Origin: Terriglobia bacterium
GTDB taxonomy: Bacteria; Acidobacteriota; Terriglobia; Terriglobales; Acidobacteriaceae
Direction of reading: 5' to 3'
NCBI GenBank assembly: GCA_020073495.1
Contig: JAIQFD010000006.1
Span: 124,001-188,000 of the forward strand
Length of the DNA: 64,000 nt
Part shown: positions 54,500 through 61,737 of the stretch, one piece after another
How the letters are laid out: every line of letters starts with the position of its first letter
Numbering within the stretch: position 1 is the first letter of the stretch
Translations under genes and position numbers: made by a program
The notes under the pieces: generated by a model
What the model was told of the DNA's origin: nothing
What the model saw: only the letters and a program-made list of their open reading frames with translations
Databases searched by the model: none

Positions 54500-55699
54500 A
54501 TGGAGAACTTAGCTCCGTCTGAGCAGACGATGTGGGTTCGCCCTGTCAGGAGCTCCGCCCCCAAGCTGACCGACGAAGAAATCAATGTGAAATACGGGAA
54601 GCGCGAGCTTCGAATCGTGACTGAATCTAATCGCGAGCAGCTCCCAAATTTCGTTGAAGCTCTGAAGCGCTCCGGCTGGATGGAACTTAGGCCGTTTTAC
54701 CAACGGCGTCCACGCTGGGATCCTGTGCGACAGTCCAGGCTGATCGAGTCATTCATTATGAACATACCCGTGCCGCCTCTATTCGTGTACGAATCCGACT
54801 TGGCGAAATATGAAGTGATGGATGGTCAGCAGCGAATTACCGCAATCAAGGAGTTCTATACAAATAAGTTCAAACTGCAAGGCCTCGAGCAATGGCCCGA
54901 GTTGAATGGCCGGTTCTACGACACGTTACCCAACGAAATCAGAAAGGGACTGGATCGCCGCTCAATTTCGTACATCGTCCTGTTGAAGGAATCCGCTGAA
55001 ACCTCTGAAGAGCAGGAATTATTGCGCCAGCAGGTTTTCGAACGTCTTAATACCGGCGGCGTCCAGCTCAGCCATCAGGAAATCCGAAACAGTTTGTATC
55101 AGGGCACCTTTAACGACTTGCTCTTCGAGGTTGCGCGTCATCCCTTGTTCAGAAAGGCTTGGGGCATTCCTCCTTACAGCGAATCCGAACACAGATGGCT
55201 CTCTGACGATCTCGCTAGTAATAGGACGTACGTGATGATGCGCGATTTGGAGATCGGCCTCCGCTTCTTTGCGCTTAGACACGTTGAGCATTATCAACGT
55301 GGCATGAAAGGATTTCTTGATCTTTACATGCTGCGGGCGCGCACTTTCGGTGTCGAAGACATTGCGTTCTTGCAGGGCTTATTTGCGCAAACAATCGAAC
55401 TTGGAGCCGGCCTTTACGGCGACCTCTTGTTTCGACCTTGGATCTTTCCCGGAGAAACTTGGGCAGAGAAACCGCAAGTCGCATTTGCAGATGCCGTAAT
55501 GGTCGGCTTGAGCCGTGAGGTCGCTCATCGCGAAGAGCTCTTGAGGCGGCGCGAGGAATTGATAAAGCAAACCCAACAGCTGTTCCAAGTGCATCCACCA
55601 GGAACGTTTACCGGTCGGGGAAATACAAAGCAAGATGTCCAGGAGCGCCTGACCTTATACCACGACATGGTCGAGCATGTGCTTGTCAGTGGAAAGTAA
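54500..55699 (+). CDS. DUF262 (ParB/Srx-like) protein of a DUF262-HEPN pair
   Basis: The 399-residue protein has a DUF262/GmrS-type N-terminal domain: RPFYQRRPRWDPVRQSRLIESFIMNIPVPPLFVYE (about 64-98), then the hallmark VMDGQQRITAI (D108-R112), and FERLNTGGVQLSHQEIRNSLYQGTFNDLL (about 180-208). The C-terminal half is helical. In related proteins the DGQQR region binds or hydrolyses nucleotide and senses modified DNA or phage components. The start at 54500 is 10 bases behind AGGAGG. The stop overlaps the next start (TAATG), so the two proteins are made together. GC content is visibly lower than in the flanks, suggesting transfer. Confidence 0.88.
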   Translation: MENLAPSEQTMWVRPVRSSAPKLTDEEINVKYGKRELRIVTESNREQLPNFVEALKRSGWMELRPFYQRRPRWDPVRQSRLIESFIMNIPVPPLFVYESDLAKYEVMDGQQRITAIKEFYTNKFKLQGLEQWPELNGRFYDTLPNEIRKGLDRRSISYIVLLKESAETSEEQELLRQQVFERLNTGGVQLSHQEIRNSLYQGTFNDLLFEVARHPLFRKAWGIPPYSESEHRWLSDDLASNRTYVMMRDLEIGLRFFALRHVEHYQRGMKGFLDLYMLRARTFGVEDIAFLQGLFAQTIELGAGLYGDLLFRPWIFPGETWAEKPQVAFADAVMVGLSREVAHREELLRRREELIKQTQQLFQVHPPGTFTGRGNTKQDVQERLTLYHDMVEHVLVSGK

Positions 55700-56919
55700 T
55701 GTTTTCGAAGCTAACTCGTGAACTGCGAGATCAGGTCGATAGGACCGGCGCTGTTCTCAGCGCCAATGATCGCCTTCGAGCTGTTCTCTTCGAACCCCCA
55801 CCCACTGCTTCAGTGGAGCGTGACGAACCCGGGGGAGCTCACGAGCCGGTACGAGCAGGCATCGGCCAGGACTGCCGACAGAGTCTAACAGCTGCCATCG
55901 CGCCCCTGCCTAACAAAGTCGATTGGCAAGTCTACGATCATTGTGCGGCGTTCACGCGCCTGTATGCGGCTTACGAAACATTTGTGAATGAATTGGTCAC
56001 GGCATACGTCAATCAACTTCCTGACCTCTACGGAACGTACAATGACCTTCCCGAAGTCGTCTCCTCGCACCACCGTCGCGGAATTGGGCAAATACTTTTG
56101 AAGATGGGCCCAAGCAAACAATATAGAGAGCTCGACGAGGGTGACGTAGTAAGGGCGATTTCAAGTGGACTTAGAACTACCGAACGTTACGCCCTTATTC
56201 CAGCAGCATTCCTCCTAGAAGGTCAGAATTACAGGTTTAATGTCATTACAGCTATTTTTGGGGGCATAGGCTTCGAAAACTGCGGCCAGTGGATTGTTCG
56301 GCACTCCCGTATGACGGAGTTCATGCGAGTGACACGTGGTGAAGAGGATACGCCACAAGCGGAGCTGGAAAGCTTCATCGAGTATCGTAATGAGGCTTCG
56401 CACGGCATCGTAGAAAACATCGTCGGAACGGACGAGATAGAACGAATCGGGGAGTTCGTTTGCGTTCTGGGAGATGTTCTCGCAGAAATGATCGAATTGG
56501 CGGTTGCGAAGCGCAAGATTGAGCTGGGCACCTCACAGTCCATGGGCCATGTTGAAGAGGTACATCATCGGGGAGTAGTTGCTGTGGCCCGAATGTCGAA
56601 GACTTCAGTATCCGTGGGTGACCAAGTAATTCTCTACGACGGTAGGACGTGCAAGAAGACGAGAGTGGAGTCTCTGCAATTGGACAACATCGATCAGCAG
56701 CGGATTGATGCTGAAGATGGACAGAGAGTCGGAATCCGCTTCTCGACCACCGTGCGGCACGGATCAGTACTGTATCGGCCAGTTTCACCCGCGGAACCAT
56801 CTATGCAGTTGACAATTGAAGAGGCGACGTCGGAACCAGTTGAGGAGATTCTCCTGGAAGCTCAAGTGCAGGATGAGCCCGATACGATACGAACGGAGCC
56901 TGAGGAGCCGTTGGCTTAG
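55699..56919 (+). CDS. HEPN-like ribonuclease fused to an EF-Tu domain II-like barrel
   Basis: The 406-residue protein has an all-helical region (about 75-275) with the HEPN RNase motif R-x4-H in EYRNEASHG (R230, H235), and an early segment DHCAAFTRLYAAYETFVNELVTAYVN typical of the MAE_28990/MAE_18760 HEPN group. Residues about 283-362 (GVVAVARMSKTSVSVGDQVILYDG ... AEDGQRVGIRFSTTVRHGSVLYRP) match the beta-barrel of EF-Tu/IF2 domain II. An acidic tail follows. HEPN proteins cut RNA in defence and toxin systems; a translation-factor barrel could direct this one to ribosomes or tRNA. It overlaps the DUF262 gene. Function is inferred. Confidence 0.75.
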   Translation: MFSKLTRELRDQVDRTGAVLSANDRLRAVLFEPPPTASVERDEPGGAHEPVRAGIGQDCRQSLTAAIAPLPNKVDWQVYDHCAAFTRLYAAYETFVNELVTAYVNQLPDLYGTYNDLPEVVSSHHRRGIGQILLKMGPSKQYRELDEGDVVRAISSGLRTTERYALIPAAFLLEGQNYRFNVITAIFGGIGFENCGQWIVRHSRMTEFMRVTRGEEDTPQAELESFIEYRNEASHGIVENIVGTDEIERIGEFVCVLGDVLAEMIELAVAKRKIELGTSQSMGHVEEVHHRGVVAVARMSKTSVSVGDQVILYDGRTCKKTRVESLQLDNIDQQRIDAEDGQRVGIRFSTTVRHGSVLYRPVSPAEPSMQLTIEEATSEPVEEILLEAQVQDEPDTIRTEPEEPLA

Positions 56920-56966
56920 TCATTTTGCTCCTACGTGTAAGTTCCTCCGCATTTTGTCCGCCGCGG

Positions 56967-57085
56967 TTTCTGGATTGTCTTAAAGCTATTCTCGCGGCAA
57001 CACGGGCCCTGTGCAGGTTGGGATGGCAGGGAGCCTAGGCAAGTAGGGACCAGGCTTCGCGGTACTTCTCGAAAAGGCGGCGGGA
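56967..57085. repeat. 119-bp direct repeat left of hicBA
   Basis: Matches 57687-57805 at roughly nine of ten bases, offset by exactly 720. On the minus strand it encodes SRRLFEKYREAWSLLA followed by a stop: the 3' tail of the PD-(D/E)XK gene plus its downstream flank. Confidence 0.85.
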
Positions 57086-57115
57086 GAGGAAGTCAACGGG
57101 GCAAGGGCGAACAAA

Positions 57116-57331
57116 TCACAAGTCGTTGGGTGTCAGGCCAGTGTATTTCGCGATCTTCTTGAGGGCTACGGGCCCAAGTTCCTCGTCATCATGCCACGCC
57201 CAGGTGTAATCAGGATATCCAGCTCGCTGAAGTTGCACGTGAGAGCCCTTCTTGGAGGTCTTGGGCTGCCAGCCGATGCGCAGCAGGGCTTGATATACGC
57301 GACGGGCTTTACTGCTCGGCCAATTGCTCAC
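57116..57331 (-). CDS. hicA: HicA-type mRNA interferase toxin
   Basis: The 71-residue double-stranded-RNA-binding-like fold has the catalytic His in KKGSHVQLQR (H31), preceded by the usual GWQPKTSKKGSH. The C-terminal ELGPVALKKIAKYTGLTPNDL resembles the HicA end. HicA cleaves mRNA independently of ribosomes. It overlaps hicB by four bases (ATGA), toxin gene second. Confidence 0.9.
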   Translation of the reverse strand: MSNWPSSKARRVYQALLRIGWQPKTSKKGSHVQLQRAGYPDYTWAWHDDEELGPVALKKIAKYTGLTPNDL

Positions 57332-57555
57332 AAGAAGTGGATGGACTTGGGGGGCTTCCTTACTTGCTCCGTCCTGTCAGCAATGACGCGAAGGGCTAGA
57401 GCAGTAACGGCAACTTCGGCATCCTTTTTTGTTTTGCCATAGGCCATGACGCCGGGAAGTTCGGGGACTTCGGCCAGCCAACGACCATCCGTTTCTTGTT
57501 CAAAGAGGATGCGGAAGGATTCGCTGCCCTCTGGCGGCTGCGGAACAGTGGCCAT
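57328..57555 (-). CDS. hicB: HicB-type antitoxin
   Basis: The 75-residue protein has the HicB partial RNase H fold: FRILFEQETDGRWLAEVPELPGVMAYGKTKKDAEVAVTALALRVIADR. There is no C-terminal DNA-binding domain, so autoregulation would need another contact. It is the first gene of the hicBA unit behind the promoter at 57592-57621. Confidence 0.9.
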   Translation of the reverse strand: MATVPQPPEGSESFRILFEQETDGRWLAEVPELPGVMAYGKTKKDAEVAVTALALRVIADRTEQVRKPPKSIHFL

Positions 57556-57591
57556 CGCCTCTCCTGTCGGCTGGAGTCGGCTGTCGCAGAG

Positions 57592-57621
57592 ATTATGGGT
57601 CGCCAGAGATGGCTACGTCAA
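57592..57621 (-). promoter_or_regulatory. sigma70-type promoter of hicBA
   Basis: TTGACG (57621-57616), 18-base spacer, CATAAT (57597-57592) on the minus strand, 37 bases before the hicB start. Confidence 0.6.
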
Positions 57622-57686
57622 CCTTAAACGCAACCGCTGCCGAAGCCAAGTGACGGCACTGGTTCCTGCGCGCGTACGACCAACAC

Positions 57687-57805
57687 TTTCCGGATTATCT
57701 TAAAGCTATTCTGATGGCCACACGGGCCCTGTGCAGGTTGGGATGGCAGGGAGCCTAGCCGAGTAACGGCCAGGCTTCGCGGTACTTCTCGAAAAGGCGG
57801 CGGGA
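57687..57805. repeat. 119-bp direct repeat right of hicBA
   Basis: Second copy of the repeat at 56967-57085. It contains the 3' end and stop codon (57755-57757) of the intact PD-(D/E)XK gene. The two copies bracket the hicBA unit. Confidence 0.85.
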
Positions 57806-58174
57806 TTGGGGGTGGTCGGAGGCGAGGTTGATGCGCACGCGTCCGGCGAGCGCCCGGACGGGAATGACGTACCAGACCCGCTCCGGGGCGATCAGCACCA
57901 CCACAAAATCCACATCCGAAGGACGATAGGCGAGCTTGAGGCTCTTGCCGTGTCCGACGGTGACCGCGTAGGCGCGGCGGTTGCGGGCGGGATGCGCCCA
58001 CACCGACTTGACCTGCACACGGTACAGTCCCTGGCTGCCGTCCACGATGAAGTCGAACGGAGCACTCTCACCCCAGGGCTTGAAGACCAGCAGCCCCCGG
58101 GTGGAAGCGTCGAGCAGGAACCGGGCTTCCGCCGCCTCCCCCTGGCGCTTGCGCGCGGAGAGGCGAAGTTGCAT
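57755..58174 (-). CDS. PD-(D/E)XK endonuclease, group I intron-associated type
   Basis: The 139-residue single-domain nuclease has the catalytic arrangement Glu (RKRQGEAAEARFLLDA), Asp in APFDFIVDG (D41) and Q-x-K in YRVQVKSVW (Q54, K56), as in the I-Ssp6803I-like family. Such proteins are common as stand-alone genes in Acidobacteria, often without an intron; none is visible here. Its 3' end is duplicated on the other side of hicBA. Confidence 0.82.
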   Translation of the reverse strand: MQLRLSARKRQGEAAEARFLLDASTRGLLVFKPWGESAPFDFIVDGSQGLYRVQVKSVWAHPARNRRAYAVTVGHGKSLKLAYRPSDVDFVVVLIAPERVWYVIPVRALAGRVRINLASDHPQSRRLFEKYREAWPLLG

Positions 58175-58348
58175 TTAGGACAAATTACCCCAAATAAATT
58201 CCACCATCGCAGGCGGGTGAGCGTCTGTATCCGCGGTCACGGGTCTGCGTGGGCGTCGTCACGCGAAACAAGACTCACCACAAAGGACACAAAGGTACAC
58301 AAAGGCAGGCGCGAAGGAAGAGAACACGCAACACCAGCCGCCAGGCAC

Positions 58349-58564
58349 TCAAGCAGATGCAGGGCGGACAGTCGGCTGTGCCGGTGCTAGCGGGCAGGTC
58401 AACTGGTGCTCGTACAAGTCGCTTGCGGCTCGTTCCATGTCGACCTCCCTTTTTGCTGCGATTTCGGTGCTGACCCGATAAAACGCTGCAGCTAGAGCTT
58501 CGACATGCTTCGTCTGGGTCAATTCAAGGGCCCGGGTTAGATTCCTGCACTCTAAGCAATTCAT
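58349..58564 (-). CDS. small protein with N-terminal CxxC (71 aa)
   Basis: The sequence MNCLECRNLTRALELTQTKHVEALAAAFYRVSTEIAAKREVDMERAASDLYEHQLTCPL has one CxxC near the start and a distal Cys, with two helices between. The layout and composition look like a conserved small acidobacterial protein. Function unknown; metal binding by the cysteines is possible. Confidence 0.6.
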   Translation of the reverse strand: MNCLECRNLTRALELTQTKHVEALAAAFYRVSTEIAAKREVDMERAASDLYEHQLTCPLAPAQPTVRPASA

Positions 58565-58617
58565 AAACGCATTACCGTTCTCGATCTCGCAGCCGACCGC
58601 CGCGGGGATCGTTTCCG

Positions 58618-58842
58618 TTACTTGCGTCCGACGAGCATCTCCCGTTCGGCAGTGAACCAGTCTCGCTGATCCCTGCCGTCTTGACGTCCACCGCGTTCAT
58701 ACAATTCATAAGCCCGCTGACTTATCTCATTGTGTGAGGGGGCTGCTGCCGGCGTCCGGAGCATATTGGGGAGAGGAGTATTTTTCCGGGGAAGAATGCT
58801 GGGCTTCTGCTGCTTGTATGCTTTGGGATCGAACATTGTCAA
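58618..58842 (-). CDS. DUF2934-type small protein (74 aa)
   Basis: The C-terminal half HNEISQRAYELYERGGRQDGRDQRDWFTAEREML is the DUF2934 signature (x-I-x-x-RAYELYE-RGG...D-W--AE-EL). The N-terminal part is Pro/Lys-rich and likely disordered. DUF2934 proteins are abundant in Acidobacteria and Proteobacteria; function unknown. Confidence 0.85.
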   Translation of the reverse strand: MTMFDPKAYKQQKPSILPRKNTPLPNMLRTPAAAPSHNEISQRAYELYERGGRQDGRDQRDWFTAEREMLVGRK

Positions 58843-58964
58843 CCTCCTGGTTGCGGTGGGCTAAGGAGGGCCTGCCCGAAGGCGGGCCCAGGGTTAGGGG
58901 TGACTCTAATCTCCACCTGACACAGGGGACGTACACTGCCGTCCCCCGTATCAGTGGCGCTCAC

Positions 58965-59285
58965 TTACGCTGCCATGACGATGGCAAGCTTGTGAAGCGT
59001 GGAGCTGATGACGGTCGAGACTCGCACCGTAGGCGCACCGTCGAGCATTTTTTCAAAGCTCTTCAGTACGGCGGGGAAAGCAGCCTTTTCGTAGGTTTCA
59101 GCTTGTTCCTTGCTGTCCCACAGACTGATCACAGTCACATTGATCCCGCCCTCGGATTCGAAAGCGATCTCGTCACGGAACCCCGGCTGTTTTCGCAGCA
59201 CTGGGAGGACTTCTTTTTCTAATGTCTGGGTGAACGCACTCAGGGTATTGGGCTTCAAACGCATGGAGACGTTGCGGGAAAACAT
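58965..59285 (-). CDS. ABM-like dimeric alpha-beta barrel protein
   Basis: The 106-residue protein matches the antibiotic-biosynthesis-monooxygenase-like fold: FSRNVSMRLKPNTLSAFTQTLEKEVLPVLRKQPGFRDEIAFESEGGINVTVISLWDSKEQAETYEKAAFPAVLKSFEKML. Members range from monooxygenases to heme-degrading enzymes and stress proteins; the substrate is unknown. A weak promoter (TTGACA, 17 bases, TAGGGT) lies at 59391-59419. Confidence 0.8.
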   Translation of the reverse strand: MFSRNVSMRLKPNTLSAFTQTLEKEVLPVLRKQPGFRDEIAFESEGGINVTVISLWDSKEQAETYEKAAFPAVLKSFEKMLDGAPTVRVSTVISSTLHKLAIVMAA

Positions 59286-59550
59286 TGCAACCTCCTAAAG
59301 GTTGTAGTTGTGCTAAGAGAGAAGACTTCAGACGAGCTGACTTAGTTCAGGGGATCTGAAAGAGGGAGAGGTGCTGCTCACTCACTCTGTACCCTACGCG
59401 GAACGCGAGGCATTGTCAAACGAGACACTGCCGCGGGCGGCAGCTGCTCGATCCGATTGTTGGCGAGAAATCCCCCCATCACCACCAATCCTGATTTCGC
59501 GGGTGACTGGCGAGAGGGATTGTTCTCGTCAATCAACGGTCGCCCGCGCT

Positions 59551-60222
59551 TCACGACTGCGCCGCGAAATACGCGCACTCCCGCCGGACCGGACACTCCC
59601 CACACCGCGGCTTCGATCGCCGGCACAGCTCCTGCCCATGCCGCCGCAACAACACATGCGCCTGGATGAGCGCGTCGCAATCCGGCGCCAGCTCCGCCCT
59701 CACCGCCTCCTGCACCGCGCGATAGGTCGCGGCGTAGTCCTTCCCTTCCTTCGCGTACCCCACGCGCACCAGCACCCGCAGCCCATTCGATTCCAGCGCC
59801 AGCACGGGATGGGTGCGGGTCAGCAGCAGGAGCTTGTCGGCGCCGGGACCGCCGATCATGGGGAACTTCTTGAGTGCGCGCCGCGCTTTCTCGGGCGGCA
59901 GGGCCAGGATGGATTCCGCGTCGCCATCGAACTCGTCGCGCGCGATCTGCGCGATCTTGCGCAGCTTCTTCACCGTACTGTCGGGGACGATGCCGGCGCT
60001 GGCGATGTCCTTGAGCTTCGCGGCCGGTGCGGCCAGGATCTTGTCGGGGGCGAAGCCGACCTCTTTCTTCAGCCGCGCGAACGCGGCCGCACGCCGTTGG
60101 TCGTCCGCCAGGTAGGCGATGTTCTCCCACAGCACCAACTCCAGCACACCTCGGGCTGGCGGCGGCTCCACCTTCCCATAGTGCCGCCCCAGTTCCGAGA
60201 TCAGCTTGGAGAAGCGGGACAT
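59551..60222 (-). CDS. EndoIII-like HhH-GPD protein with altered active site
   Basis: The 223-residue protein has the HhH-GPD helical fold (LELVLWENIAYLADDQRRAAAFARL ... ALKKFPMIGGPGADKLLLLT) and an EndoIII-type iron-sulfur loop with exact spacing C-x6-C-x2-C-x5-C in CRRSKPRCGECPVRREC. The catalytic pair looks changed: the LPGVGRKTA lysine position reads IGGPGADK, and the VDTHV aspartate aligns with Glu in LESNGLRV. It may be a divergent glycosylase or a non-catalytic DNA-binding paralogue. The ATG at 60222 was chosen; upstream lies phzF remnant. Confidence 0.78.
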   Translation of the reverse strand: MSRFSKLISELGRHYGKVEPPPARGVLELVLWENIAYLADDQRRAAAFARLKKEVGFAPDKILAAPAAKLKDIASAGIVPDSTVKKLRKIAQIARDEFDGDAESILALPPEKARRALKKFPMIGGPGADKLLLLTRTHPVLALESNGLRVLVRVGYAKEGKDYAATYRAVQEAVRAELAPDCDALIQAHVLLRRHGQELCRRSKPRCGECPVRRECAYFAAQS

Positions 60223-60281
60223 TTGGGCGAAAACGGTACGCGCCCGGCGGGCAGCCGTCAACGGTGTCCCCAGGCCGCGGA

Positions 60282-60370
60282 AGCCACATGAGCGCACCGG
60301 CGACCGCGTGACCAACGTCCGCGTGGGCGGGAACGCGGTCGAGGTGATGCGGGAAGAGGTGAGTTTCTAG
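60282..60370 (+). pseudogene. 3' fragment of phzF (tail duplication)
   Basis: The plus strand reads RTGDRVTNVRVGGNAVEVMREEVSF followed by TAG, nearly the same as the end of the intact phzF gene at 53869. The identity continues downstream into the heptamer array, the ACAGCC hairpin, the MITE-like element and the GGGTGCCC hairpin, so this is part of a duplicated block of about 370 bases. Confidence 0.9.
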
Positions 60371-60389
60371 TTTCTAGCCACTAGCTGCT
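60362..60389. repeat. heptamer array, four AGTTTCT-type units, containing the phzF-fragment stop
   Basis: Units AGTTTCT, AGTTTCT, AGCCACT and AGCTGCT. It is the diverged copy of the array at 53861-53909, with fewer units and a changed first half. Confidence 0.8.
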
Positions 60390-60425
60390 GCTCTTCTCTG
60401 TGGGACAGCGGCCCCGGCTGTCGAG

Positions 60426-60561
60426 GAGGTAGTGCGGCGCTTCAGCGCCGCGTCCCGGACGCGAAAGAAAAAATGGCTTTAGCCACCGAGGCACCTCAGC
60501 GGCTAAAGCCGTCCGATTCTAGGGCTGCGACCACGCGGGCCTGAAGGGCCCGCACTACCTC
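60426..60561. mobile_element. MITE-like palindromic element, copy 3
   Basis: A 136-bp copy with perfect 12-bp terminal inverted repeats and the same three internal palindromes. It differs from copies 1 and 2 at several positions. GTCGAG precedes it and recurs shortly after its right end. Confidence 0.75.
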
Positions 60562-60873
60562 ATAGGTGTCGAGCTTCGAGTTCCCACCCTTTGCTGCGCA
60601 AAGGATGGGGCACCCTCAGGATTCTCCAGAGGTGGGCCACCCGCCTTGTCTGGGCTCGAAAGGGTGGGCCACCCGCCACCCGCAAAGTTAGATTGCTGAG
60701 CGACGAAAGGGTGGGCCACCCGCCGTTAGTTGCAGGTCTGGGTGTTGGCGGAGTTGAGCTTGACCTGCCTCTTTCCCTTTCCTTCGTCCGAAATCATACT
60801 TGCCTATGTGCGGATTCAGGGGAGCAGGTCAGGGCCTTGACAATCCAGACTGGAATGAGGTTGACGAGACCCC
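60562..60873. repeat. gene-free repeat region with GGTGGGCCACCC palindromes
   Basis: Holds a GGGTGCCC-type hairpin (60584-60613) and three copies of GGTGGGCCACCCGCC (about 60632, 60662 and 60711), the same as at about 54381. No gene is supported here. Confidence 0.6.
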
Positions 60874-61737
60874 TCACTGTAGAGCGCCAATGTTCCTGTT
60901 GCCTACTGGCAACCGCACCCGCCATTCCCGGTCACTTCGAATGAGTTCCACGATCTCGGAAGGATAAGGCAGGTCGTGAGGAAGTACGTCTTGAGCGGTC
61001 CGGTCACTAAGCGGCACAGGGGACAATACTAAGCACATCGTGACTAATGGGCGACCACCATATGAGGAGAACCTCCATTGCCGAATGATTTCGGCTGTGC
61101 GACTGGCTTTCTCCGATCTGGAGCTCACTACCCTGCCGTCCGAGTCGATTTCGACCACGAAAATCAATGGTTGGGTGTCTCGTTCGGTGAGCAGGTCTCG
61201 TGGCAGCGGTGTCGTATGGATTAACACAGGACTAGGCCTTGCGGTTTCGAATCCCGCGCGATAGGTCGTCCCGTCTTCAACCTTCAAGTAGTAGGCGGCA
61301 ATCCGAGCCGAGGATGGACACCGCTGAGGTACGACAGGCGACTCGAATGCGACGTTCACGCTTTGCCCAGCCAATAACGGAATGCCTTGCGGCCCTGCTT
61401 GTGCTCCCAACCAATCACTTTCCACCCAGCCTGCTGCAGAGTCCAGACTCTTGAATGCTGCCACGGAAGCTACTTGGTTTTCATCCGCCCCAAGGAACTC
61501 AAGGATGAAGAGATAGTCAGAGATTCGAGATGAAGTCGTACTCTTAATTCGGAGTATGCCGCGGCTTGAAGAATACGAAGAACTAAACTGCACACCAAGA
61601 ATTCTCACAATGTCCGATATCTGAGAAGTGGCAAACTCTCTCGCTTCGCATTTGAGCGAGTCGACCGCACCTGCTCTTGGTGCTAGGACAAAGGTCAGGC
61701 TAAGTACAATTGATGCAAGACGTAAGCATTTCGTCAT
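60874..61737 (-). CDS. exported protein with TonB C-terminal-like domain, partner of the RHS tail
   Basis: The 287-residue protein has a signal peptide (about 1-24). Its middle is beta-rich. Residues about 190-240 resemble the TonB C-terminal fold (LIFVVEIDSDGRVVSSRSEKASRTAEIIRQWRFSSYGGRPLVTMCLVLSP). Its start overlaps the stop of the upstream RHS tail gene by one base, so the two are made together. It could be an immunity or accessory protein of the RHS tip, but no known immunity family was recognised. Confidence 0.6.
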   Translation of the reverse strand: MTKCLRLASIVLSLTFVLAPRAGAVDSLKCEAREFATSQISDIVRILGVQFSSSYSSSRGILRIKSTTSSRISDYLFILEFLGADENQVASVAAFKSLDSAAGWVESDWLGAQAGPQGIPLLAGQSVNVAFESPVVPQRCPSSARIAAYYLKVEDGTTYRAGFETARPSPVLIHTTPLPRDLLTERDTQPLIFVVEIDSDGRVVSSRSEKASRTAEIIRQWRFSSYGGRPLVTMCLVLSPVPLSDRTAQDVLPHDLPYPSEIVELIRSDREWRVRLPVGNRNIGALQ

